Source: an uncultured Verrucomicrobia subdivision 3 bacterium (GTDB lineage Bacteria; Verrucomicrobiota; Verrucomicrobiia; Limisphaerales; UBA11358). From it: a stretch of 64,000 nt of DNA. Position 1 is the stretch's first letter, and each line of letters opens with the position of its first letter. Under the pieces are notes generated by a model. That model did no database searches. It was not told where the DNA came from and was given only the letters and a program-made list of their open reading frames with translations. The DNA lies in contig CAIQKM010000200.1 of NCBI GenBank assembly GCA_903872345.1, forward strand, positions 59,885 through 123,884, given 5' to 3'. Position numbers and translations under genes: made by a program. Below are positions 31,228 through 38,992 of this stretch, piece by piece.

Positions 31228-31262
31228 AGGGTGCCGGTTTAACACAAACCGGCTCCCTCTTT
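31228..31262 (+). terminator. strong intrinsic terminator-like hairpin
   Basis: GCCGGTTT (31233-31240) pairs perfectly with AAACCGGC (31246-31253) around a five-base AACAC loop. The stem is extended by AGGG/CCCT across a T-T mismatch, and CTTT follows. It lies 55 bases after the stop of the adhesin-like gene and probably ends the upstream transcript. Confidence 0.7.
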
Positions 31263-31440
31263 GAATCAAAGGCCTCCGATGCTGGTGCGTTGGGGCAGTT
31301 TTTATGCATGGATCGAGCGGTGATTTTCCTATGAAAGGGGTCAAATATGTCGGCGTGGCCGGATTCGAGGCCTCGATTTGAAAATTGACCGGGATCAATC
31401 TCCGCCTCGCCACGCAAGCGTTGAATATTAGAACTTCGTG

Positions 31441-31524
31441 ACGGGTTTGGGTTCCCGTCATCGAGACCGGATAGTGAGATCCGGTTTGGGGTCGGTGGCG
31501 GCGTCTTGGGTTGGCGCCGCCACC
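31441..31524 (+). other. cluster of three hairpins in the leader of the DUF5703 gene
   Basis: The 472-base gap 31174-31645 holds no credible gene. Besides the terminator near 31230, three inverted repeats lie close together: ACGGG/CCCGT (31441-31458), ACCGGAT/ATCCGGT (about 31466-31485), and GGTGGCGGCG/CGCCGCCACC (31494-31503 with 31515-31524). The last is a perfect 10-bp stem. They may form a structured leader or an extra terminator. I recognise no known riboswitch class. Confidence 0.45.
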
Positions 31525-31645
31525 TTGGACCGTAGTGACCTTTAATCAAAGCAAATTCAATGTGATTGGTTAGACCACGGTTGGCCCAGGCGTCGGAGCC
31601 ATCCGTCCGGCGGACTTTTCCGCCGGGGAACCTCTCAAATTAATC

Positions 31646-33832
31646 ATGAAATCATTCATTCGATGGGTTGGCCGGTTGTCGGTGGTGCTTGCGCTTTTGG
31701 TAGCGAGCCGCGCAGCCGGGGTTGGCGGTGACGCTGAATCGCTGAGGTTGCTGGATCAATGCAATGTGGTCTGGACAACGCCGGGCGAGGACTCACGCGA
31801 TTCGATGCCGCTCGGCAACGGCGATCTCGGCCTCAATGTCTGGGTTGAAAAAAATGGCGACTTGGTTTTCTACGTCTCCAAGACCGATGCATGGAGCGAC
31901 AACGTCGGTCGCGGCAAGGGTCTGATTAAACTCGGGAGGATACGGGTGAGATTGACGCCCGTGCTCGCTGTCGGTACACAATTTTCGCAGACGCTAAGAC
32001 TTCGTGACGGCATGATCACCATCACCGCCGGGGACACGAAATTGCGCGTGTGGGTGGATGCCAACCGCCCGGTGATCCACGTGGAATCTGAAAGTTCGCA
32101 GCCGGAAGCAATGCAGGTGGCGTTTGAGACGCTGCGGCCTGCACCGGAGCAGGACTTGCAGGCGGACACGCTGCTTGAAGGTCAAACCAACCGCATCGTT
32201 TGGTATTATCGCAACCAAAATAAGACTGTTCCGGAGCTGACCAATCTCAGTTTCGGCGCGGTCATCAGCGGCGACGGTTTGGTATCCGCCGGCAGCGCGG
32301 TATTAAAATCGGCCATGCCGGCGAAACGCCAGGTTATTTCCATTTGCGCGCTCGCGGCGCACACGGCGACGCCGGAAAACTGGCTGGAACAATTAAGCCA
32401 GGTCGCCGGGCAAACCACCACCGTGGATTTAGCAACTGCCTGGCGCGAACACACCCACTGGTGGCGGGAGTTTTGGAATCGCAGTTGGGTGTTTGTCAGC
32501 GGCGATGACACGGCGGCGAAAGTAACGCAGGGTTATGCGCTCCAGCGGTTTGTTAGTGCCTGCGCCGGCCGCGGCGGGGCGCCGATCAAGTTCAACGGCT
32601 CGATTTTCACGGTGGATTATCACAAGCAGGAGAACAACAAAGGCGGCGTGACAAATTATGTGATGAGCGCCGACGCCCGGGCGTGGGGCGGGCAGTATTG
32701 GTTTCAAAACACGCGTCCGATGTATTGGCCGATGCTGGCGGCGGGCGACTTCGATACGATGCAGCCGTTGTTCAAAATGTTCCGCGCTATGCTGCCGCGC
32801 AATGAGGCGGAGGTGCGTGAATTCTATCATCACGAAGGCGCCTACTTTTGCGAAACGAAGCCATTTTACGGCGGCATCAACAAGCTTGCGCCCGACGCGC
32901 CGGGGAAATACACGGATTTTTACTATACGCCGATCCTCGAGCTTTCAGCGATGATGCTCGACTACCACGCCTACACCGGCGACAAAACCTTCGTGCGCGA
33001 AACCTTGCTGCCCATAGCCGATGCGGGAGTTAAATTTTTCGACCAGCACTGGCAGCACGAAAACGGCAAACTGGTGCTTGATCCTGACAACTCCATCGAA
33101 ATGTTTTGGAAGGCGCGGAATCCCGCACCGGACATCGCCGGGTTGCGCCGGGTGCTTCAAGGACTGCTCGCGTTGCCGGCGGATTTGACCAGTGCGGAAC
33201 AGCGTTCGCGCTGGCAACGATTCCTCGGCGAAATACCTGAACTGCCCATCGGGGAAACCAACGGCATCAAGCTGCTGCGCCCGGCGGAAGTTTTCGGCCC
33301 CGCACACAACTCGGAAAACCCGGAGCTATACGCGATATACCCGTTCCGGGTTTTCGGTCTCGGCAAACCGGAGTTGCAACTGGCGCGGGACACCTTTGCC
33401 GCCCGCCGGGTAAAAAGCCCCGGGTGTTGGAGTCAGGACGGCATCCAGGCTGCGCTGGTTGGTGACGCCGAGGTGGCGCGGAAGAATGTCGTTTTCAACC
33501 TCACGCGGCAGGACAAGCAACTGCGCTTCCCGGCTTTTTGGGATCCGGGCCACGATTACGCGCCGGACGAGGATAACGGCGGCAACGGCCTGAATATATT
33601 GCAGACAATGCTGTTGCAAGCCGAGGGCCGAAAAATAATGATCCTACCGGCCTGGCCGAAAAACTGGGACGCGGATTTCAAGCTGCATGCCCCCTTGCAA
33701 ACGGTGGTGGCAGGTCGGGTGCGTGATGGCAAACTGGTTTCGTTGACCTTAACCCCAACGGAACGGCGTGCCGACGTGGTTTTGGTCAACGCGGACGGAA
33801 CTTTCACCAAACCGGGTGCCGGGCTGGAATGA
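31646..33832 (+). CDS. exported DUF5703 six-hairpin glycosidase (GH95-like)
   Basis: The 728-residue protein has a signal peptide (about 1-24). A DUF5703-type N-terminal domain (about 35-260) is recognisable by CNVVWTTPGEDSRDSMPLGN, GDLVFYVSKTDAW and LIKLGRIRVRLTP. An alpha/alpha-barrel region (about 270-640) follows, with GGQYWFQNTRPMYWPMLAAG and LDYHAYTGDKTF, as in GH95-like clan enzymes, and a short C-terminal beta domain (NADGTF). GH95 enzymes are inverting alpha-L-fucosidases or galactosidases, and the fucosidases nearby agree with this, but no characterised activity is certain for the DUF5703 group. A hairpin-rich leader precedes it and a hairpin follows the stop. Confidence 0.8.
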   Translation: MKSFIRWVGRLSVVLALLVASRAAGVGGDAESLRLLDQCNVVWTTPGEDSRDSMPLGNGDLGLNVWVEKNGDLVFYVSKTDAWSDNVGRGKGLIKLGRIRVRLTPVLAVGTQFSQTLRLRDGMITITAGDTKLRVWVDANRPVIHVESESSQPEAMQVAFETLRPAPEQDLQADTLLEGQTNRIVWYYRNQNKTVPELTNLSFGAVISGDGLVSAGSAVLKSAMPAKRQVISICALAAHTATPENWLEQLSQVAGQTTTVDLATAWREHTHWWREFWNRSWVFVSGDDTAAKVTQGYALQRFVSACAGRGGAPIKFNGSIFTVDYHKQENNKGGVTNYVMSADARAWGGQYWFQNTRPMYWPMLAAGDFDTMQPLFKMFRAMLPRNEAEVREFYHHEGAYFCETKPFYGGINKLAPDAPGKYTDFYYTPILELSAMMLDYHAYTGDKTFVRETLLPIADAGVKFFDQHWQHENGKLVLDPDNSIEMFWKARNPAPDIAGLRRVLQGLLALPADLTSAEQRSRWQRFLGEIPELPIGETNGIKLLRPAEVFGPAHNSENPELYAIYPFRVFGLGKPELQLARDTFAARRVKSPGCWSQDGIQAALVGDAEVARKNVVFNLTRQDKQLRFPAFWDPGHDYAPDEDNGGNGLNILQTMLLQAEGRKIMILPAWPKNWDADFKLHAPLQTVVAGRVRDGKLVSLTLTPTERRADVVLVNADGTFTKPGAGLE

Positions 33833-33857
33833 GAAAAGCAATATTGCGTAAGCGACT

Positions 33858-33894
33858 TGGCGGCATGGCCGCCAGCACGTTTGTATTTTAGTTT
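33858..33894 (+). terminator. intrinsic terminator-like hairpin after the DUF5703 gene
   Basis: TGGCGGC (33858-33864) pairs with GCCGCCA (33868-33874) around an ATG loop. A T-rich stretch (GTTTGTATTTTAGTTT) begins five bases later. The stop codon of the DUF5703 gene is 26 bases upstream. Confidence 0.55.
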
Positions 33895-33907
33895 GGATCC
33901 GCCGACG

Positions 33908-33945
33908 TGACGCAAAATGACCCCGCCGCGACGCAACTTGGTCTC
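33908..33945 (+). promoter_or_regulatory. tandem direct-repeat operator, site 3 (AraC-like spacing)
   Basis: Half-sites GACGCAAAAT at 33909 and GACGCAACTT at 33930 are 21 bp apart, with CCCC between them as in the two other copies. It starts after the preceding terminator and lies 58 bases before the start of the first sialate O-acetylesterase-type gene (34003), where it could control the run of genes up to 45.4 kb. Confidence 0.55.
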
Positions 33946-34002
33946 TTACCTTTTCCGTATGAATGGCGTCTCATTTGCTTAATACACTTGTCATTTAATC
34001 GT

Positions 34003-35697
34003 ATGAAAACATCCTTTCCAAATATCAACCGCCGGCTTTGCGTTTTGCTGCTGGCCTTGTTCGGCGGCGCACCACTTAGCTTTGCCGGAGTTAAACTTCC
34101 GCAAGTTTTCGCCGACCACATGATTTTACAGCGCGATATGCCCGTGACGGTTTGGGGTTGGGCGGAGGCGGGCGAAAAAGTGACGATCACCTTCGCCGGC
34201 CAGAACCAAACCGCCACCGCCGACGAGAAAGGCAAATGGCTGGTGAAACTGGATTCGCTGCCGGCCAGCGCCGAGCCGCGCGAGTTGGCCGTGACCGGCA
34301 AAAGTTCCAGCGTGAAAATTTCGGACGTGCTCGTCGGCGAGGTTTGGCTGGCTTCCGGGCAGTCGAACATGGGTTCGCCGGTCAGTTCCCTGCACGATGC
34401 CGATGCGGTGCTCGCGCAGGCCGGGGATGCCCAACTGCGTTTTTATACCGTCACCAAAAAAACCGCCGCCCGGCCGCAGACGGATGCGGTTGGAAAATGG
34501 GAGGCGGCCACGCCGCTGACCGCCAAGGGCTATTCTGCCGTGGCCTATCTGTTCGCGCGGGAAATCCGCCGCGACCTAAAATGTCCTGTCGCGGTGCTTC
34601 ATGGTTCCTGGGGCGGAACAGACATCGAGACGTGGATCAGTCTGGCCGGGCTGAAACAGAATCCGCCTTTGCAAACCACCCTGGATCGCTGGGACAAAGC
34701 CGTGGTGGATTACCAAAAAATTCAGGCGAATCCGGAGCTCGTCACCGATTACCAAAACGATTTGAAACAATGGCAGAAGGAAGTGGCTCCCGCTTTTGAC
34801 GCCGCCTCGAAAAAATACAACGCCGACAAGGCCGCCGGCCTGGCGGTCGGACCAAAGCCCCAGCCCCCGCGTCCGGAGCCGACGAATCCCGACCCGATGG
34901 GGATGCCCAGTCCGTCACGCCGTCCGAGCACGCCAACGGTGAATTTCAACGGCATGATCGCGCCGCTCCTGCCTTACACGATTCGCGGTGTTGTCTGGTA
35001 TCAGGGCGAGAACAACGGCGGGCGCGGCCTGGAGTATCGCCAGTTGTTTCCCCGGCTAATCGAGGATTGGCGGCATCAATGGAATCAATCCGGCGGCGCG
35101 GCGGGCGCCGAATTTCCGTTTCTCTTTGTGCAACTCCCCTGCAATGGGCAGGACTCGACCCCGGTAGCCGAGCAGGGCTGGCCGTGGTTGCGCGAGGCGC
35201 AACTGAGGACACTCAAAGTGCCGCGCACCGGCATGGCCATCACCATTGATGTCGGCGATCCGAACAATGTGCATCCGGCGGACAAGCTGGATGTCGGCCT
35301 GCGCTTGGCGCTGCTGGCAAAGAAATTGGTCTATGGCGAAAACATCGTTGCCTCCGGGCCGCTGTTTGAAAATTTTAAACCCGAAGCTGGCGGCAAGATT
35401 CGACTCTATTTCAACGAGACCGGCAGCGGACTGACCTGCGGCCAGCAGCCTTGGTGCGCGCCCGGCGTGCAGCCGTTTCCCAAGGACAAGCTGATCGGCT
35501 TCTTCGTCGCCGGTGACGACAAGAAATGGGTCGAAGCCGACGCAAGCATTGACGGCGAGAACGTGGTCGTGTCGAGCGCGCAGGTTCCGAATCCGGTCGC
35601 TGTGCGCTATGGCTGGGCGAACTCGCCCCGCTGCAATCTGTACAACAAGGAAGGTTTACCCGCATCGCCATTCCGTACGGACGATTGGGCCAAGTAG
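34003..35697 (+). CDS. exported sialate O-acetylesterase-family (SASA) carbohydrate esterase
   Basis: Start ATG 34003 opens a signal peptide (about 1-28); in-frame ATG 33907 would overlap the operator and add unrelated residues. The 564-residue protein has an N-terminal Ig-like domain (KLPQVFADHMILQRDMPVTV). The SGNH-type esterase core has nucleophile S121 in SGQSNM, the WYQGEN stretch (about 335-340), and D416 and H424 in DVGDPNNVHP. A charged, Pro-rich insertion (about 240-310) is unusual. After GQSNM the normal E is replaced by G. Expected reaction: removal of O-acetyl groups from sugars of the target polysaccharide; sialic acid need not be the substrate. It forms a tandem pair with the next gene, both ending in ...ASPFRTDDW. 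Confidence 0.87.
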   Translation: MKTSFPNINRRLCVLLLALFGGAPLSFAGVKLPQVFADHMILQRDMPVTVWGWAEAGEKVTITFAGQNQTATADEKGKWLVKLDSLPASAEPRELAVTGKSSSVKISDVLVGEVWLASGQSNMGSPVSSLHDADAVLAQAGDAQLRFYTVTKKTAARPQTDAVGKWEAATPLTAKGYSAVAYLFAREIRRDLKCPVAVLHGSWGGTDIETWISLAGLKQNPPLQTTLDRWDKAVVDYQKIQANPELVTDYQNDLKQWQKEVAPAFDAASKKYNADKAAGLAVGPKPQPPRPEPTNPDPMGMPSPSRRPSTPTVNFNGMIAPLLPYTIRGVVWYQGENNGGRGLEYRQLFPRLIEDWRHQWNQSGGAAGAEFPFLFVQLPCNGQDSTPVAEQGWPWLREAQLRTLKVPRTGMAITIDVGDPNNVHPADKLDVGLRLALLAKKLVYGENIVASGPLFENFKPEAGGKIRLYFNETGSGLTCGQQPWCAPGVQPFPKDKLIGFFVAGDDKKWVEADASIDGENVVVSSAQVPNPVAVRYGWANSPRCNLYNKEGLPASPFRTDDWAK

Positions 35698-35738
35698 ACC
35701 GCCATATTGTCCGACAAATTCGCTCGAAAATTTTAGTG

Positions 35739-37286
35739 ATGAAGATAAGCAGTTGTTTGTTTTTTTTACTGGTGGGATTCGCCGGGGCGGCGTACGCCGA
35801 GGTGAAACTCAACAGTATTTTTGGCGATGGCATGGTGCTGCAACGCGAGCTGCCAATATCGGTCTGGGGCACGGCGAACCCGGGCGAACAGGTCATGGTG
35901 CAATTCGCCGGCCAGCATCTATCCGGGGCCGCCGACACTGCTGGCAAATGGTTGATAATACTTCGTCCGTTGCCGGCCAGCGCCGAACCGCGCGAACTCA
36001 TCGTTACGACCGCCAATTCAAAAATTATAATCAGCGGCGTTTTGGTTGGCGAAGTATGGCTTTGTTCCGGCCAGTCGAACATGGAGTGGGCGCTGGGCCG
36101 CTGCACCGGCGGGCCGGAGGCGGTGACGAACTCCGCGAATCCGCAGCTCCGACTTTGCACAATTCCGCACAACAGCGCGATGACGCCGCAAGATGAGGTG
36201 GCAACGAAGTGGGTTGTGTCCGGCCCGGGCAGCACGAAGTTTTTTTCCGCTATTGCCTGGTGGTTTGGCAGCAAGCTGCAAAAGGAACTCGGGGTGCCGG
36301 TGGGCATTATCAACGATTCCTACGGTGGCACGCAGATTCAAGACTGGATGGCGGCGGAAACCTTGCGCAAAGGCCCGTGGCCGCATGATAAGTCTACCGA
36401 CATCGCGCTGGCCAAAGCGGATCATGATCAGCGCAAGGCCAGGTTCCAACCGGCCATGGACAAATATTTGGCGGAAAAAGCCGCGGCGATTAAGAACAAA
36501 ACACCGGTGCCGGAGTTGCCCGCCGGCTGGCCGGGCGATTTCCGCGGACCAAGCGTGCTCTGGAATGGAATGGTCGCGCCGCTGCTGAAGTTATCCCTTC
36601 GTGGTGTTTTATGGTATCAAGGCGAATCGAATGCCTACCTCGGCGTGGGCGACACTTACGCCAGCTTGCTGCCGGCGATGATTGCGGGCTGGCGTGCCGG
36701 TTTCGCTCAGCCTGATTTGCCGTTTCTCATTTTCCAGATTTCCGCCTATCGCAAACCGCAAACTGACCCGAACGAGGCGAGCGGCATGGCGGAATTGCGC
36801 GAGGCGCAACTGAAAACGGCGCTGACCATGCCGCACAGCGCCTTGGTGGTGACGATGGATTTGGGGGAAACGAATGTTCATTACCTGAACAAGGAACCCG
36901 CCGGTGAACGCGGGCTGAACGCGGCGCTGGGTCTCGCCTATGGCCGCCAGCTTGAATTCACCAGCCCCACGTATCGCAGCTGGGAGATCGAAGGCGATCA
37001 GGCGTTGGTGCATTTTGCTCATGCCGCCGGCGGATTGGCAGCGAAAGGTAATCCGCTGAGCGGCTTTGTCATTGCCGGTGAAGATCACAAGTTCGTCTTT
37101 GCCGACGCGCGGATTGAAGGCGAGACGGTTATCGTCTCCAGTCCGCAGGTGTCCAAGCCGGTGGCGGTGCGTTATGGTTGGGCGGATTTTCCAAAAGTGA
37201 ACCTGTTCAGCAAGGCGAGACTGCCCGCATCGCCCTTCCGCACCGATGACTGGCCGAATTCAAATCCCAAGAATCCCAAAAAATAA
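35739..37286 (+). CDS. second exported SASA-family carbohydrate O-acetylesterase
   Basis: A signal peptide (about 1-20) follows ATG 35739. The 515-residue protein is a paralogue of its upstream neighbour, with the same Ig-like head (KLNSIFGDGMVLQRELPISV), the nucleophile S113 in SGQSNMEW, WYQGESN, and a D-x-x-x-x-x-H segment DLGETNVH (H381). After this His the usual P-x-D/K is replaced by YLNKEPAG, a local difference that could affect substrate choice. It is 41 bases from the previous stop and is likely co-transcribed. Duplicated esterases suggest acetyl groups at different positions or on different sugars. Confidence 0.87.
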   Translation: MKISSCLFFLLVGFAGAAYAEVKLNSIFGDGMVLQRELPISVWGTANPGEQVMVQFAGQHLSGAADTAGKWLIILRPLPASAEPRELIVTTANSKIIISGVLVGEVWLCSGQSNMEWALGRCTGGPEAVTNSANPQLRLCTIPHNSAMTPQDEVATKWVVSGPGSTKFFSAIAWWFGSKLQKELGVPVGIINDSYGGTQIQDWMAAETLRKGPWPHDKSTDIALAKADHDQRKARFQPAMDKYLAEKAAAIKNKTPVPELPAGWPGDFRGPSVLWNGMVAPLLKLSLRGVLWYQGESNAYLGVGDTYASLLPAMIAGWRAGFAQPDLPFLIFQISAYRKPQTDPNEASGMAELREAQLKTALTMPHSALVVTMDLGETNVHYLNKEPAGERGLNAALGLAYGRQLEFTSPTYRSWEIEGDQALVHFAHAAGGLAAKGNPLSGFVIAGEDHKFVFADARIEGETVIVSSPQVSKPVAVRYGWADFPKVNLFSKARLPASPFRTDDWPNSNPKNPKK

Positions 37287-37370
37287 ATTTTGCCATACAC
37301 CCATCTCGGCCGCAGGCATTACGTCTAGCTGGCGCTTTGACGGATTCAAACCAACCACATTATAAAGCTA

Positions 37371-38888
37371 GTGCAAAGACTCCTTTCAAAAAATTGCCTT
37401 GTTTTGCGAGTGACCGGTATTTTATTGGCTTCATCGGCTTGCGCGCCAGCCGCTCCCGCGGAGGTTGACTCGCAATCATTCGACCAATACCAGTGTCCCG
37501 AATGGTTCCGTGACGCAAAATTCGGCATCTGGTCGCATTGGGGGCCCGACTCGGTGCCGGGGATTTTCAACAATTACGCCCACGATCTCTACACCCAGGG
37601 TTCGCCGGAATATCAGTGGCACCTTGAGCACTACGGCCACCCGTCGCAGTTCGGTTACAAGGAGGTAATCAATTCGTGGAAGGCCGAGAAGTTCGATCCG
37701 GAAGCGCTTATGGCTAAATACAAGGCGGCCGGCGCCAAGTATTTCGTGGCGCTGGCGACGCACCACGACAATTTCGACAACTGGGATTCGCAATGGCACG
37801 AATGGAATGCGGTCAAGGTCGGCCCGCACAAGGACATCGTCGGCCTGTGGCGCGCCGCAACGTTGAAAGCCGGGCTGCGCTTTGGCGTGTCGAGCCATGC
37901 CGACCAGCGCGGCTGGAATTATATGTTCGGCGCGCAGGGGGCGGACAAGACCGGGCCGAAGGCGGGCGCGCCTTACGACGGGCATTTGACGAAGGCCGAT
38001 GGCGCAGGCCAGTGGTGGGACGGTCTGGATCCCGCAGAACTGTATAATCATCCGCAAAGCGCCAATGATTCGCCGCCGGCGGAATGGCAAGAACTCTGGC
38101 TCAAGCGCCATACCGATCTCGTGGACAAATACCAGCCCGACTTGCTCTATTTCGACGGGGGCATACCGCACCCGCCCTACGGCACGCGGTTGATTGCGCA
38201 CTACCTTGAAGAAAACACCAAGGCGCACGGCGGCAAAGTGGAGGCGGTGGTGAACGTGAAGTCCGGGTCGTTCGTGCCCGACTACGAGCGCGGCATGGCC
38301 ACGATGATCATGGATCGCCCCTGGCAGGGCGAAAGTTCGCTCGGCGGCTGGTTTTATCTCGGCGGCCCGCAAGTGGACAGCGCCTCGGGGACGAAGAGTG
38401 CGGACATTGTAATACACATGCTCGCGGACATCGTTAGCAAGAATGGCAATTTCCTGCTCAATTTCCCGCAGCGGGGCGATGGCAGTCTGTTTCCCGAATG
38501 TGAAACCGTCCTCGACGAATTGGCGAAGTGGATGCCGATTAACGGCGAGGCCATCTTCGGCACGCGTCCGTGGCTGCTGTTTGGCGAGGGACCGACGCGA
38601 CGGCCCGAGGCCAAATACATGAACGAGTTGAAACAGCCGCTCACCTGGCAGGACGTGCGTTTCACCACCAAAGGCGATATCCTCTACGCCATTGTGTGCG
38701 GCGTGCCGCAAGGGCCATTGGTAATCAAGTCGTTGGGCCGGGGCGGTCACGGCTTCTCGTCCATCGAGTTGCTCGGCAGCACCGAAAAGGTGCAATCCAA
38801 ACTCGAATGGGAAGGCTTGACCATCCAGCCACTCAAAGCGTGGCCTTGCCAGCATGCGGTCATTTTTAAAATTAAATTGAGTAAATAA
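37371..38888 (+). CDS. exported GH29 alpha-L-fucosidase (first copy)
   Basis: GTG 37371 starts a 505-residue protein with a signal peptide (about 1-29, ending APAAPA). The GH29 core is clear: PEWFRDAKFGIWSHWGPDSV, ATHHDNFDNWDS, FGVSSHADQRGWNY, and the nucleophile D262 in LLYFDGG. ADIVSKNGNFLLNFPQRGDG is also typical of the family. The enzyme is a retaining exo-fucosidase acting in the periplasm or outside. A C-terminal beta-domain (about 410-505) ends it. Compared with the second copy (41075), it has an insertion of about 30 residues (GAQGADKTGPKAG...) near the active site and is divergent, so specificities probably differ. Preceding gap: 84 bases, no strong promoter seen. Confidence 0.93.
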   Translation: MQRLLSKNCLVLRVTGILLASSACAPAAPAEVDSQSFDQYQCPEWFRDAKFGIWSHWGPDSVPGIFNNYAHDLYTQGSPEYQWHLEHYGHPSQFGYKEVINSWKAEKFDPEALMAKYKAAGAKYFVALATHHDNFDNWDSQWHEWNAVKVGPHKDIVGLWRAATLKAGLRFGVSSHADQRGWNYMFGAQGADKTGPKAGAPYDGHLTKADGAGQWWDGLDPAELYNHPQSANDSPPAEWQELWLKRHTDLVDKYQPDLLYFDGGIPHPPYGTRLIAHYLEENTKAHGGKVEAVVNVKSGSFVPDYERGMATMIMDRPWQGESSLGGWFYLGGPQVDSASGTKSADIVIHMLADIVSKNGNFLLNFPQRGDGSLFPECETVLDELAKWMPINGEAIFGTRPWLLFGEGPTRRPEAKYMNELKQPLTWQDVRFTTKGDILYAIVCGVPQGPLVIKSLGRGGHGFSSIELLGSTEKVQSKLEWEGLTIQPLKAWPCQHAVIFKIKLSK

Positions 38889-38898
38889 ATTTTTCCGG

Positions 38899-38991
38899 AT
38901 GAATATCCAAAAACATACCCTTAAATACACTGCTATCCTAGCAGCGTTGTCGCTGGTCTGCGCCGTTTCGCGCGCGGTGGAACTGATTTAA
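38899..38991 (+). CDS. orphan signal-peptide ORF (30 residues)
   Basis: A small reading frame from ATG 38899 to TAA 38989-38991 encodes MNIQKHTLKYTAILAALSLV and then CAVSRAVELI. This is a complete signal-peptide profile (charged start, hydrophobic core, small residues) that stops almost at once after the expected cleavage site. It ends one base before the ATG of the GH97 gene. It may be the stump of a deleted exported enzyme, or a translated leader that couples translation to the GH97 gene. Only the sequence pattern supports it. Confidence 0.5.
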   Translation: MNIQKHTLKYTAILAALSLVCAVSRAVELI

Positions 38992-38992
38992 T

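Noticed and set aside
37505..37525. GACGCAAAATTC inside the first GH29 gene, similar to the AraC-like half-site
   Set aside because: It encodes the conserved RDAKFG of GH29 and has no second half-site at 21 bp.
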